Source: Symmetrospora coprosmae (lineage: Eukaryota > Basidiomycota > Cystobasidiomycetes > Symmetrosporaceae). From it: 64,000 bases of DNA. Position numbers and translations under genes: made by a program. The stretch covers positions 248,001 through 312,000 of the forward strand of contig VUYT01000014.1 in NCBI GenBank assembly GCA_008802785.1. The letters are read 5' to 3'. The notes under the pieces were generated by a model that was given only the letters and a program-made list of their open reading frames with translations, had not been told where the DNA came from and ran no database searches. Shown here piece by piece: positions 25,124-35,056 of this stretch; the stretch's first letter is position 1; every line of letters begins with the position of its first letter.

Positions 25124-25739
25124 GGAGAGGTGAGGCTCGGCCGTGAGAGGGGAGCAGGGAGGTGAGTATAGGCAGGAGATGATGATTGTTGCTAGGAGGT
25201 AGGGTGGGAGGACCATAGAGCGTATTAGTCCCAGCGGGTGCACTACTGTCAGTGCAATGGGAGGCGAGAGCCTCATCCGACCAGCTCGTCCGGATCGCAA
25301 TGAGCTGTGGTCCAGTGCCCGAGCAAGAGGGCAGAGTCAAGCAGGCCAACGGACGCAAAGGGGTGAAAGCCGAGGACAAGTAAGCCCTGTGTTGTCAGTG
25401 TTGTCAGGCGTGGAGAGATGTGCTATTGCCGCTCAAGGTCCTGTCAATCCCGCGGTGGAGCTGCTCGAAGCTTGAGGTAGACTGGACCTGGAGGGCGTTC
25501 AGGGAAATCGCACGAAAGCACAGCAAGCAGCTCGCATTCTGTTCTTTCCTGATTGCGCTGTCTGACAGCTACATTCCGTCTAGCAACGGAAAGGGAGAGC
25601 CAGAAGGAGGGCCTGTCTGTCCCTCCCCTGCTGCTCCGCCGGCGTGACCACCGCCGCTGAAATTCGGGGCTGCTTCTCGAGCTGCCAACACCCGCACTCT
25701 TTGTCGTCTTTGCTCGCATTCAACAGCGCTTCGCCCATC
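25124..25739. promoter_or_regulatory. Divergent promoter region (secreted protein / SmD3)
   Basis: 616 bp between divergent starts. No TATA box is obvious and no conserved operator is recognised; nothing coding is supported. Confidence 0.4.
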
Positions 25740-26408
25740 ATGTCGAACATTGGAGTCCCTACAAAGCTGCTGCAGGAATCGCTCGGGCACGTCGTCACGG
25801 TCGAGCTAAAGAGCGGGCAGGTGTACCGGGGCAAGCTCTTCGAGGGTGGGTTTCGGATGTCAAGGGATGTGCATCAAGCCTTGCGCAGGCTGCGGCTTGA
25901 TCATACAGAGGGTGCGAGCTGAGGCTAAACTCTCACTTGCTCGTATGTGCATGCGTGCTGCACACCACTCGCAGCCGAGGACAACCTGAACGTCTCGATG
26001 AAGGACATCACCGTCACGCAGCGGGACGGCCGAGTGACCCAGCTCGACCAGGTCTACATTCGGGGCCCCATGATCCGCTTCTACATTGTCCCAGATATGC
26101 TCGCAAACGCGCCAATGTGCGTGTTCTGTCCCTCTTGCTGCCCCATGTCACGCAGAGCTGACTCGGGTCGACATCTTCTGGGCTACGCATGACAGGTTCA
26201 AGCGAGGCAACAAGGCAAAAGGTATCGGATCAGCGAGAGGAAGGGCGACAATTCAGCGTGCAGCGAGTGAGTCTCATGCAAACGTCTGACCTGCGGCCTT
26301 GTTGCCTCGAAAACGGGGGTCGGGGCTGACATTGGACGCCTTCTCGTGCGCGCAGACCGACGTGGGCGAGGAGACCGGGGTGCTGGCCGTGGACGAGGCG
26401 GTCGCTGA
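25740..26408 (+). CDS. SMD3: Small nuclear ribonucleoprotein SmD3, 123 aa
   Basis: Four exons: 25740..25845, 25975..26116, 26196..26266, 26356..26408. Sm1 motif: '[20 protein letters not shown]' continuing into '[12 protein letters not shown]'; Sm2 motif: '[18 protein letters not shown]'. The conserved 'NAPMFKR' follows. SmD3 is one of the seven Sm-ring proteins on U1, U2, U4 and U5 snRNAs. The fourth exon supplies an Arg/Gly tail ([17 protein letters not shown]), the usual dimethylarginine-type SmD3 C-terminus; without this last splice the frame would stop after nine unrelated residues, so the splice is well supported. Length matches the family (~120-130 aa). Confidence 0.95.
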
Positions 26409-26622
26409 CGGAGCAACGGGTGATGAACTGTTGGCAAGTAACTCCTGTATACCCTCTGTCGCGCTCTCTTGTACCATCCCATCTCTCTCGACACCCTGCG
26501 CGCCTCTGAACGGTGCTGCCTGTGCCTGCAAGACTGTTTCATGCGCACTTCGCCGACCGCTGAGCACGCAGAGCTTCCTGCTTCACACTGACCGCATCCT
26601 CGCTTGTGATCCTGCGGTCGCC

Positions 26623-27885
26623 ATGATGGACATTGAGAGGCTCACGTCGCTGAACGACCTCGAGAAGCTCGATGCCCTCCTCGGCAAGATTGATGCTGTC
26701 CGGTTCGCTCTCCCGGCCGTGCTCGCGTCGCTCAGTCCAGACGGGGGGTCGCAGCAAGAACAGCAGCAGCAGCAGCCACCACCAGGAGGCATAGATGTGA
26801 CGGACATCAAGATACAAAACTATCGCACGCGCGTCGCGCGCAGCAACGAAGCCATCAACGACCTGCGAGAGAGCATTGTCACCAACGAGGGTGAGGGTCA
26901 GACCGGGTCATTAAGGCAGCAACGCATGCGGCCTGCACAGCTGGCCTCGGCTTTGACGTAAGGAGCTGAACGGATGCTTTCTGCCTCACTCCCGCCCATT
27001 TCCTCCCTGCAGATCTGCTCAAGCGCCTCTTGGCGCAGCCCGTGTCCACCGGCGGCAAGGACGTCATCCGACCACGCTCGTGAGCCAGCTCTGCAGGATG
27101 CGCTGCTTCGGGGCCTTTCCCACTTGACGTAGACCCTCTGTACCTACTATCTCCACAGGCGCAGAGACCCGTACAGTCACAGGCTGGTCGAAAAGGCCGA
27201 GCAGCAAGCGCGCTGGCGCACCGTTCCATATCCCCGCACAACAAGCGGGCCGTCTTCCTCGGCCGCGACACTGGACGCCATCAACGAAGCTCTTCAGCGT
27301 ACTCTGCAAGCTCAGCCACACTTCAAGCTGTTGCACCCGCTCAACAGGGCCAACAAGCGCGTCTTTGCAGTGGCACTGGCAGACGTCGCAGTGTTCCATG
27401 TCTTTTTGGCCTGGCGCGCAGCCGAAAATGGCACTGTACATGCCGTGTTCCAGCGCATCACGGCTTTTGCAGCTGGAGAGAGTGTGCGTGTGGCGTTGGC
27501 GTTCGTGTTTAGCAAGCCTAACTCTGATCCCCAAATTGCTCCGCGCCCGCAGAAACGCGCCTACGAGACGTCCGACTTCGCCGTCTGGCGAGAGGTCAGT
27601 CTGCAGAGCAGTCATGCTTTCAAGAACTACACGCAATCTGGCCTCGAAAGCATACTCGATCCGGAGACTTTGCTGGCGTTGCTGGGCACCTACGCGTCCC
27701 TTCGAGATGTCACCTGCGCCGAGCCTCGCTGCGCACGCCTCCTGCATCCGACAACTCTCGTGCTGCCAACAGCCAGGCGCTACCGAGTACAGGAGTCTGA
27801 TGATTCTGCTCTGGATCGCGTGCCGGGCGCGACCGGGAGCTGGCATTCTTTCCATCCGATGTGCCTTCCCGCCGATGGGCCATAG
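26623..27885 (+). CDS. Mediator complex subunit Med27-like, 330 aa
   Basis: Exons 26623..26890, 27013..27079, 27159..27483, 27553..27885; phases agree. The N-terminal part is helical (LNDLEKLDALLGKID, then a Gln run and 'VARSNEAINDLRESIV'). The C-terminal half ends in a Cys/His motif: 'CAEPRCARLL' and, ~45 residues later, 'WHSFHPMC', matching the zinc-binding C-terminal domain of metazoan/fungal Med27. Med27 belongs to the Mediator tail/head interface linking activators to RNA polymerase II. Identity rests on overall layout and the C-terminal motif, so medium-high. An upstream in-frame extension exists, but the Met-Met start at 26623 follows a plausible leader after SmD3. Confidence 0.72.
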
Positions 27886-28299
27886 CGCCATAGGCGTCAG
27901 CTGTTGAACCGTCTCACCGCTCAAGCTGTTCAGCGAAATGGTCTGACCTCAGGTGCCGGTGACGCTGCATTTCAAAATGGGCCGGTCGCCTCAACCCGAT
28001 AGTCGTGCTGTCGCCGTGTGACGCAAGTCCACCAACCCGCCACCCATCAGCATTCTCCCCCAGCCGAAGTCACAATGTCCATACCTCTGCTCCGTACTAC
28101 TCACACACGTTCATCGGTACATCGCTCGGCAAGTAGGGAGGGAGAGTGGAGCAGGGGGGAGAAGCAGGAAAGACATCAAGGAGAATCGACGTAAACGCCC
28201 TTACGACCCGACCCGACCCGACCAGCAAGTCACGAAACACCCCACACATCTCGCTGCCTCAGGTCTCGCACGCGCCTGCAAGCTCCAGATCACACGATC
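27886..28299. other. Intergenic region with pentanucleotide repeat
   Basis: 414 bp between Med27-like and expansin-like genes, same strand. Contains four tandem cgacc units (28204-28223) about 80 bp before the downstream ATG. No coding potential seen. Confidence 0.55.
28204..28223. repeat. (CGACC)4 tandem repeat
   Basis: Four perfect 5-bp units in the leader/promoter of the expansin-like gene. Confidence 0.9.
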
Positions 28300-29116
28300 A
28301 TGAAGCTCCACCTCGCCAAACTCGCCACTGTCCTCACGACTCTTTCGCCTATCGTCTCCTTAGCACTCGCTGGACACGCTGCGGGCGGGAAGGCAGCTGG
28401 CGGGCACCATGCGCAGATGAGGCGCCTCACCAAGGAGGACAGCACGACGTCGCTGTTGTCTTTGGACAGCGCGCATGCTGCGTCAGATGGCGGTGCCACT
28501 TTGCTGCTCGAGAAGCGTTCCTACGGTGGGCAGGGGACGTACTTCCAGCCCGGTCAAGGTGAGCATCCCTGTCCTTGGTGTCTACGGGCGCGCGAGATCT
28601 GACGCATGCCGCCCCTGCTCCTCATTGCATCTTCTTTGCAGGCGCCTGCGGATGGTCAGCGTCGGCCAGAGATCACATAGCCGCGCTGAACTCGAATCAG
28701 TACGGTGACGTGGGTCAGCGCTCTCCTCACTGTGGTCACTGGATTTGGATACGTAATAAGCAGACGGGCGCGCGGACTCGAGCGCAGGTTCAGGGTAAGT
28801 CCGCGTGCAGGCTAGCCGATTATTTACATCACCAAAGTGCTCATCCAGCACTTTGATGCAATCTCTTTAGACGCATGCCCGGGGTGCCAGTACGGGTGCG
28901 TCTCTTCTGATCTTTCCTGCACGTCAGTCATCGAACATTGCTGAATTCCAGTCCGCGTTACGCTTGTAGGAGTCTCGACCTCTCCCCTGCTGCCTTCGAC
29001 GATCTGGCGCCTGAGAGCCAGGGTGTTGTGCAGATTGAGTGAGTTCCTCTCCACGATGAGCTCTGCCTAGACCTGCTGACGCCCTCTCTTCTGCGTGTAG
29101 ATGGGACTTCGAGTAA
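28300..29116 (+). CDS. Secreted double-psi beta-barrel (expansin/barwin-like) protein, 173 aa
   Basis: Five exons: 28300..28558, 28642..28794, 28871..28895 (25 bp), 28970..29038, 29101..29116. The N-terminus is a signal peptide (MKLHLAKLATVLTTLSPIVS...LALA), then a ~60-residue pro-region ending in a KR site ('LLEKR'), a possible Kex2 cleavage. The mature part is an RlpA/DPBB domain: 'GQGTYFQPGQGACGW', 'HIAALNSNQYG', 'HCGHWIWI', 'DACPGCQYGSLDLSPAAF', ending 'VVQIDWDFE'-like strand. Asp in 'DACPGC' matches the conserved DPBB aspartate. Such fungal proteins are extracellular, cell-wall associated, cysteine-paired (four Cys here). Role likely wall loosening or host-surface interaction, by analogy. 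Confidence 0.87.
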
Positions 29117-29437
29117 AGGGGACGGGATACAACGGTGGGACGTTTAATGCCGGACGAGAAAGGGAGATGATGATTATGACCGGACGACAATGTGTAACGA
29201 CCCTCTCCATGACGATAATCGATGCACGACCCTCTGATGCGCTGTATACGAGGTCCGGCAGGTAATGATCGACAGCGAGCACGGTACGGGGAGACAAGCT
29301 GCACTCAACGTCTACATTTGCTCGTCCGAACTGATCAGGCATATTGATACAGGAGCTGTGCAAACCAAGAGCACTGCTTCTATGGACAAAAGGCTTGCGA
29401 CTGCGACTTATGCCCGGACTGCTCTGCTACCGAGACA
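29117..29437. other. Convergent intergenic region, 321 bp
   Basis: Between the 3' ends of the expansin-like and SGNH-like genes. Nothing beyond 3' flanks is visible. Confidence 0.5.
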
Positions 29438-32236
29438 TCAGGATGACAGGATCGCTGACGCTAAGCGACGTGCTACCAAGCGATGCATGGTGGAAGTGGG
29501 ATTGTAGTCGTCGTACCACATGTACTGCTCGGGATTGGTGCAGCTGTCCTCGCGGCATGACCTCGTCACTTCCGTGAGATTGTACTATGGCCGCGCATGC
29601 ATGCGTCAGTGCGTAGCTTTGCTGATCCCGACGGAATCATCTGTACTCACCAAGCTAGGATCAGCGTGAATGTCGTTGAAGAGACTATGTGCGTCCAGGA
29701 TGTACACGCTAGTCGAGCTCAGGGACGCCGCGATGTTCTGCAGGCCCGCGTTGAAGTTGTCCGTCATGGCTTTGATCGTCTCAATGAAGAGCGTATTGTT
29801 GCCTGCGAGGCGCGCCGTCTGCGGCAGCAGATCGCCAGATGGGAGGCTGAAGAGGGCATAGTCCGGCCTCGTCTGCGGCGTCGAGTCCGCTGCTATCATC
29901 CACGACAGCGCGGACGTGAGAGTCGCGAGCATGCCCTGCACGCTCGCTGTCGCCATTTCGCTCGGTGCAGCAGGATTGGCGGAGAGTGCTGCTTGCCATG
30001 CTGTCACAAGCTCTTCCATCCCCGCCCAGATCGTGACAAGCGTCTTGCTGTTCCCAGATGCTGTCACCGTGGCATTGCGGCCATCCAAGTCTGCAAGATA
30101 CGAACTGACTTGTTGCGGCAGATCTGGGATGGGTTGGTTAATGGCCGACTTTTCGCGAACGGTAGTTGCTGTCAGCTTGCATGATCTTTTCGAGTGTGCA
30201 CGTCACTACGCTATTCTTTCCAGGACTCACATTGTTCAGTGACGCGCCCGTGTAGGCATAGTTGAAGAGCGTAGAGTCCTCGTTTTCCCTCGGCCCGACA
30301 TAGCTGGCTAGGTATTCTTCGTAGATCCGCCCATTTGATGACCGCCCGGCATCGTAGCCTGCATCTGTTCGGACTGTACTCTGGTATTCTGGCTCGCGGG
30401 AATGTCCATCATCTGGCAAAGGCGATGAGGCTGTCAGTATCGAAATGTTAATACTGGATTTGTCTGGCGACCGATACGCACCTCCGTAGCTGCCGCCAAA
30501 CGCAACAATCTGGAAGTAGCCGCCGGGTCCGCCACTTCCTGCTGGGAAGCTGGCATTCCGTGCTGGAAGCACGACATCCGCGGTCGATGGCGTAGAGGGC
30601 GCTGTTGGCGCTGCAGCACTGCTCGTACCTGCATCGGCGTCGGCAGCGTTTGGGTTGCCCGTACTCCGATCGCCGGTGTTCGCGGTGGTCGCACTATTGG
30701 CTGCACGCGCAGCTTCGTCCTTGACCCTCTGTTGGGCCAGTCCATTCTGCCAAAGACCAATACCTGTACCCGCACCCGCAAGTGCGAGCACTGCCAGAAT
30801 GATAACGACAGCGATGACGGTGCGACGCTTCTTCCGCTTAGCCGCATCCTGCTGTCCGGGAATGCCGTGTGGGGTCGCGGTACGCTTGGAACCGCCGTCC
30901 TCCTTGCCCCACATGGGTGACGCTGTTGGCGAGCGACCGAAGAGATTCCAAGCCGATGATTGGAAGTCATTGTTGGTCGACACTGTCTTGAAGTCCTCGC
31001 GCTTTTCGTCTTCGGAGAAGCGCGATGAAGGCTTGTGCGTCAAAGTACGGACAGTCGGAGTGTTACCATAGCCATTTGCGCTCGTGGTGAACGGATACGT
31101 GTTACTTTGCGAGAAGGGCCGAGGGTGCGAACGCGCCTGTGAGCCTGATGGAGAAGGGTATGGGCGCGCCGGCGACTTCTCTGAGAAGACCTCTTCTTCA
31201 GACTCGATGATGGAGAGATTCGATAGCGAATTCTTGGCACCGTGCATGCCTCTCCCCACTCCAGGTCCCCGGACGGAGCGTACTGAGCTCGAAGCGCTGT
31301 CCATGCTGCGCCGTTCGCTGCCGCCCGAGCGCACGTCATTCACGGGCAGCGAACGCCGCCGAAGATGCGACGGATCAGGGAAGGCGGCAATGTCCGATGA
31401 ATACGTTGATGAACGAGGACTGTCGTTGTCGATAGCCGGGCTCGAGATGTTCGCCCCGCCGTACGCGTCCGGGGTCGATGCGCTGAAGCGGTGGTGCGCG
31501 ACAGTGATAGTCGGGGTCCGCATATCGTTCACCTGAGTATTGAGTGCGGAAGGCACCGCAGGTCCGGCCTGCAACCCCTCTTCCTGCCGGCTATGAGTCC
31601 GCCAGTCAACGGGAGGTGAAGATCAGCTTGACCGGTCTCCGCGCCATGAAAGCTTCTGCGGCACCGATGAACTTACAAAGGGCGCGAGAAATGCTTGCGC
31701 GTGTAATGACTTGGTGCTGGTGATGCCGAAGTGGCAGTGGGCACATCTGCGCGATAAGGCGTGCCAAGGTTCCGGCTGTTGTTTCTCTCAACGTGCCCAT
31801 GCGCATTGCCGTGGCTCATTCCGTTGAAGATTTCGCTTCCTGTCGGGCCGCCATCGGTCGACTGTATCGACGGACGACCTGGGCTCGCTCGTCCTCTCGC
31901 GTACACGTCGGCGGAAGAGCCAGACTCCATTCCAGCGAGACCTTGCTCGAGGCTCCACCGCTCGTATCCCGCTGTGGAGCCTGCTCCCGACGCGGAGCCA
32001 GCCGCAGCACCGGGGTTACCATTGGTGCTGTAGATGGAAGCAGTATCTGCCATACTGAACGCCGTGTTCCTGCCTGCACCGCTGCGGGGCATGGGTGGCG
32101 CGAGCGAGAAATGGTTATCTGCGCCTGTCATTGAGGACATTGTGGAAGGTGCCATAGAGTGTCGAGGGAGCTCCGGAGAGAGATAGTTGTCATAGATGCT
32201 CTCGAGCTTGTACTGCGTCTGTCTGTCCCCTTCCAT
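29438..32236 (-). CDS. Type II membrane protein with degenerate SGNH/CE16-like domain, 840 aa
   Basis: Five exons: 32236..31677, 31590..30482, 30412..30231, 30175..29651, 29584..29438. About 430 Ser-rich cytosolic residues precede 'RKKRRTVIAVVIILAVLALA' (basic flank then membrane helix), a Thr/Ala linker and an extracellular domain that follows the carbohydrate-esterase 16/SGNH plan: 'FQIVAFGGSYGDDGHS' (block I), 'SNGRIYEEYLASYVG', 'LFNYAYTGASLNN' (block II), 'LVTIWAGMEELV' (block III) and 'YMWYDDYNPTSTMH' (block V). Compared with active members, block I is GGS not GDS, block III has GMEE where G-x-N-D is expected, and the block V His of D-x-x-H is Asn. The Ser nucleophile position is kept. 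I infer a pseudo-esterase, possibly a wall-polysaccharide binder or sensor. Confidence 0.82.
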
Positions 32237-32920
32237 GGCAGAAGCGAGCACGGGCCGTGCGGGTCCTGCAGTGCTGCTGCTCCTATTGTCTGAACGCGCT
32301 GCCGCGTCTTGCTCTCTATTGTGGTCGAGAGTGCTTCGATAGTCGAGGCCCGAGCAACTGGCGGCCTGATGCGCAAGTAACTAGCTGGGACGCTGTCTCG
32401 TCGCTGTCGCTGTTGATGTGCTTCCTGAAGGCTTCTCCTCCCGCATGCACAGTCTCGACACGCGAGGGGAAAAAAGGAAAGTGGGGACGATGGAAGGACC
32501 GGCCTGTGGATTGGAAGGTTGCCTGCGTCGAGCAGGAGCTGCTGTACTGATGTGCTGGTGGTATCGACGAGAGGAAAGAGCGTCCGCAGTATAGCATAGT
32601 CAGACTTCTCGCCCGTGCGTTGATGCGTCCCTAGAGTACTCGTAGTCCCTCGGACAGCTGGCACGGCCCTGACGCGCGAGCTCAGGCACGCGATCGGGGA
32701 GGACGACGCGTACACGAGACAGAGAGAGAGAGCTCTTCCCAAATTAGCAAGGATCAGCGGCCTCTTGTGTGACTTGTCACTGCCGTACTGGCGCACTGCC
32801 CTTTGCAGCAAAGATACACCTCTCGCACCTGATTGACCCATATCTATAGCAGCCAGAGCCCGGACCAGAGAGAGCGGGGACCCTCTGCAGGCGTCTGAAC
32901 TCGAAAGCTTGATTGCCATC
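32237..32920. other. Intergenic region, 0.68 kb
   Basis: Promoter of the SGNH-like gene and 3' flank of the JmjC gene lie here. The minus strand is open for a long stretch but without recognisable protein. A short (ga)n run occurs near 32716-32735. Confidence 0.45.
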
Positions 32921-33987
32921 TCAACTCCTCAGCCGGAACCAGTATCCGATGCCTGCAGTCCAGTCCTCTCGCGCTCCTAGATTCTCTACTCTATGCCAAT
33001 GCCGATGTGGGAGGAGGAGCATCTCACCCTGCCGCAAGGTGCAGCCCATGGCTGCTCCAGCCAGCCTCTCCGCATGCCCTTGAGAAGGCGAGTCCGTGCT
33101 CAAGCGCACTTCTTCACCTTCGCGCAATACCTCGAAATCAAGCGGCGACGTGTTCTGTCCAACGCGTCCGGCCCGCTCTCCTGGCTTGACAAGGTCGGAC
33201 ATTTCAGGCGGGAAGATGAGGAAATGCTTCGTCGCGCCAGCACTGCTGCTGCCTGCCAGGCTGAAGAGGTTGATGTATGGATCATAGTGGAGAGGCGTTA
33301 CCTTTTCGGTTTGCGGTCATCTGCGTGAGCCTCTGTACGGGTGTCGTGGTGAGCTTCAGGCTCGCTCACTGCGCCTCGTGGACCAACGAAGAAGGAGGAC
33401 TGGTATAGATCTAGCGTCTCGCGGTCTATGAGGTCCCGCAAGAAACGTGGAGGTGTGAGGAAGCGCCGTAGTCCAGGCAGCTAACTCGTGGTACGCAACA
33501 GAGAAGCCTCGTAAGCAACAGAGCGAGAGGCGTAATCGACGATGCCCATTCAGACACGCACATCCTCTAGGCCCCGCCATTGTGCGAGGTAGACTTGCTT
33601 GCCGTTCATCTGGCCGCCCTCTCCGCCCTCCTTCAGCCAGCGCAGGTAGTATGAGAGGGGCAGTTGTACCTTTTCGACATCGCGGTCGTACCGCCCGACT
33701 TCGATTTCGACGATGCAGCGCTCGCTCTCGGGCTCCTCGAGGATCCGGTCGATGAGATCCCTCTTGCCGTGAGCCGATGCCTGGCGCGGCAAAAGGTGCA
33801 ATGGGCGCGGGTTGGCCGCATGCAGGCAGTCAGAGAGGAAGGTGGACGGCGTCACGTCATCCAGGCATAGCTGCTGGACAGGCTGCGGTCGGAAACCGCT
33901 CGCTGTGGCCGTAGAGGCGGAGCGTGATCTCAAGGCGGTCTCGAACTTCCCGGCTCGCGTCCTGCGCGCGAGCGCATTGCGTAGCAT
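32921..33987 (-). CDS. JmjC (cupin-8) domain protein, 305 aa
   Basis: Three exons: 33987..33562, 33480..33370, 33301..32921. The acceptors (GTTAG, AAAAG) are the ones that keep the family sequence in frame. Fe(II) site: 'VTPLHYDPYINLFSLAG' gives the H-x-D pair; the distal His is in 'LLLPHRHWHRVENLG'. 'QSSFFVGPRGA' precedes the iron motif and 'GATKHFLIFPPE' provides the Lys/Thr region expected for 2-oxoglutarate binding. These features place it among Fe(II)/2OG dioxygenases (JMJD5/TYW5/FIH-like group); substrate (protein or tRNA hydroxylation) cannot be told. The N-terminus (MLRNALARRTRAGKFETALR) is Arg-rich without acids at first, so mitochondrial targeting is possible. Confidence 0.83.
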
Positions 33988-34398
33988 AGTTGAACTGAAA
34001 TTGACGAGGAGCGAGGAGCGAGCTTCTGCAGTATTGCCTTGACAGCCAAAACGTCCCAGACGAGAAAGTCACGCCGTTCATCCGGGGGCAACCCGATCGA
34101 GCGGACTGGCGACAATATGCGTTGTGCGGAGCGCCAGGCACTCGCACAGTCTGTGCAGGCATGAATACGTTTGTACGGTACAACAACATGAGCAAGTTGG
34201 AGTGCTAGCGGGCCGGAGCTGGGGACTAGGAGGATTTGGGAAGCCGGGGGAGCATTCTGGGTGTCAGCTCGAGAGCAGAGGCAATGTTGGACATGCAGAA
34301 GCATCATCGGGCCCACCTGCGAGCTGATAGATCGTGTCATACTGGACGACAAGCATGGCCGCCCTGCGCTCATATCGCCTCTTCACCAAGTCGCCTGC
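33988..34398. other. Intergenic region, 411 bp
   Basis: Upstream of the JmjC gene and downstream of the small basic gene. No supported feature. Confidence 0.45.
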
Positions 34399-34832
34399 TC
34401 AGTTGGGCTTGTTCCTCCGCAGCCTCAAACGCTTTGCCTGGCAGCAGCAACAGCAGCCAAGACAGTGAGAAACAGCATGTGCGTTAGCAGAGCGCTGTCT
34501 GGCATATAGTCAGCAACGAGCGTCGAACGCACCTTGATCTTGCCCAATAGCTTGGCTGCTCTGCGTCCTGGCCGACGAGCGTTTGGCGCTCTCGAGCTGT
34601 TGTCGGCTCTGAATGCTGCAGGTACCCGGAAGGCGCGGACGCCGCCGAGGAGTGCGAGCATGGATGACACGCCTGTCGAGTGCATGGTTCCTGTCGCTGC
34701 CAGGGCCTGATGGCGCCCGGAGGGTGCAAGGACCGAAAGATGCCGTGGCGCGTCCCGCAGCAAACGAGCTGCCGATAGTGGCATTGCGCGCACAGCGCCG
34801 ACGAAAGGGAAGCGCAGGAGTGATGCTGACAT
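34399..34832 (-). CDS. Small basic protein, possibly mitochondrial, 112 aa
   Basis: Two exons: 34832..34533 and 34437..34399 (GTGCGT donor; pyrimidine-rich acceptor CTGCTGCTGCCAG). The product is very Arg/Ala/Leu-rich. The N-terminus (MSASLLRFPFVGAVRAMPLS) lacks acidic residues and resembles a mitochondrial presequence; a short hydrophobic region follows, then a strongly basic C-terminus (RRAAKLLGKIK + AKRLRLRRNKPN). That composition fits a mitochondrial ribosomal protein, but I do not recognise the family. Without splicing the frame continues about 35 codons, so the model is tentative. Divergent from the HEAT-repeat gene. Confidence 0.42.
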
Positions 34833-35056
34833 CTGTCAAGATTGTCGGTATGTTCGGTGACCTAATCAAGCGATATCTTGTACTTGTTGCTTTGGGTCGA
34901 GCAGAGAAGAGGTGTAGGAGCCTCGAAGTCGGCTTGTCCTCCGACAGACCACCATCATGCTGGCAGCATTCTGACAGTCGCGACAGCTGACGCTTCTTCG
35001 GAATGAACTGAAACTGATTCTGCACTTCGGAAGCTTGAACGAGATCCCGCCCGCCT

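Noticed and set aside
26267-26289. Unspliced C-terminus of SmD3 ending ESHANV
   Set aside because: Splicing at GTGAGT (26267) to the CAG before 26356 gives the expected Arg/Gly tail, so the read-through stop is intronic.
34364-34477. A 37-codon plus-strand frame (MAALRSYRLFTKSPAQLGLF...) resembling a tiny mitochondrial protein
   Set aside because: It lies antisense to the second exon of the small basic minus-strand gene; evidence for either is weak and the minus-strand model has matched splice signals.
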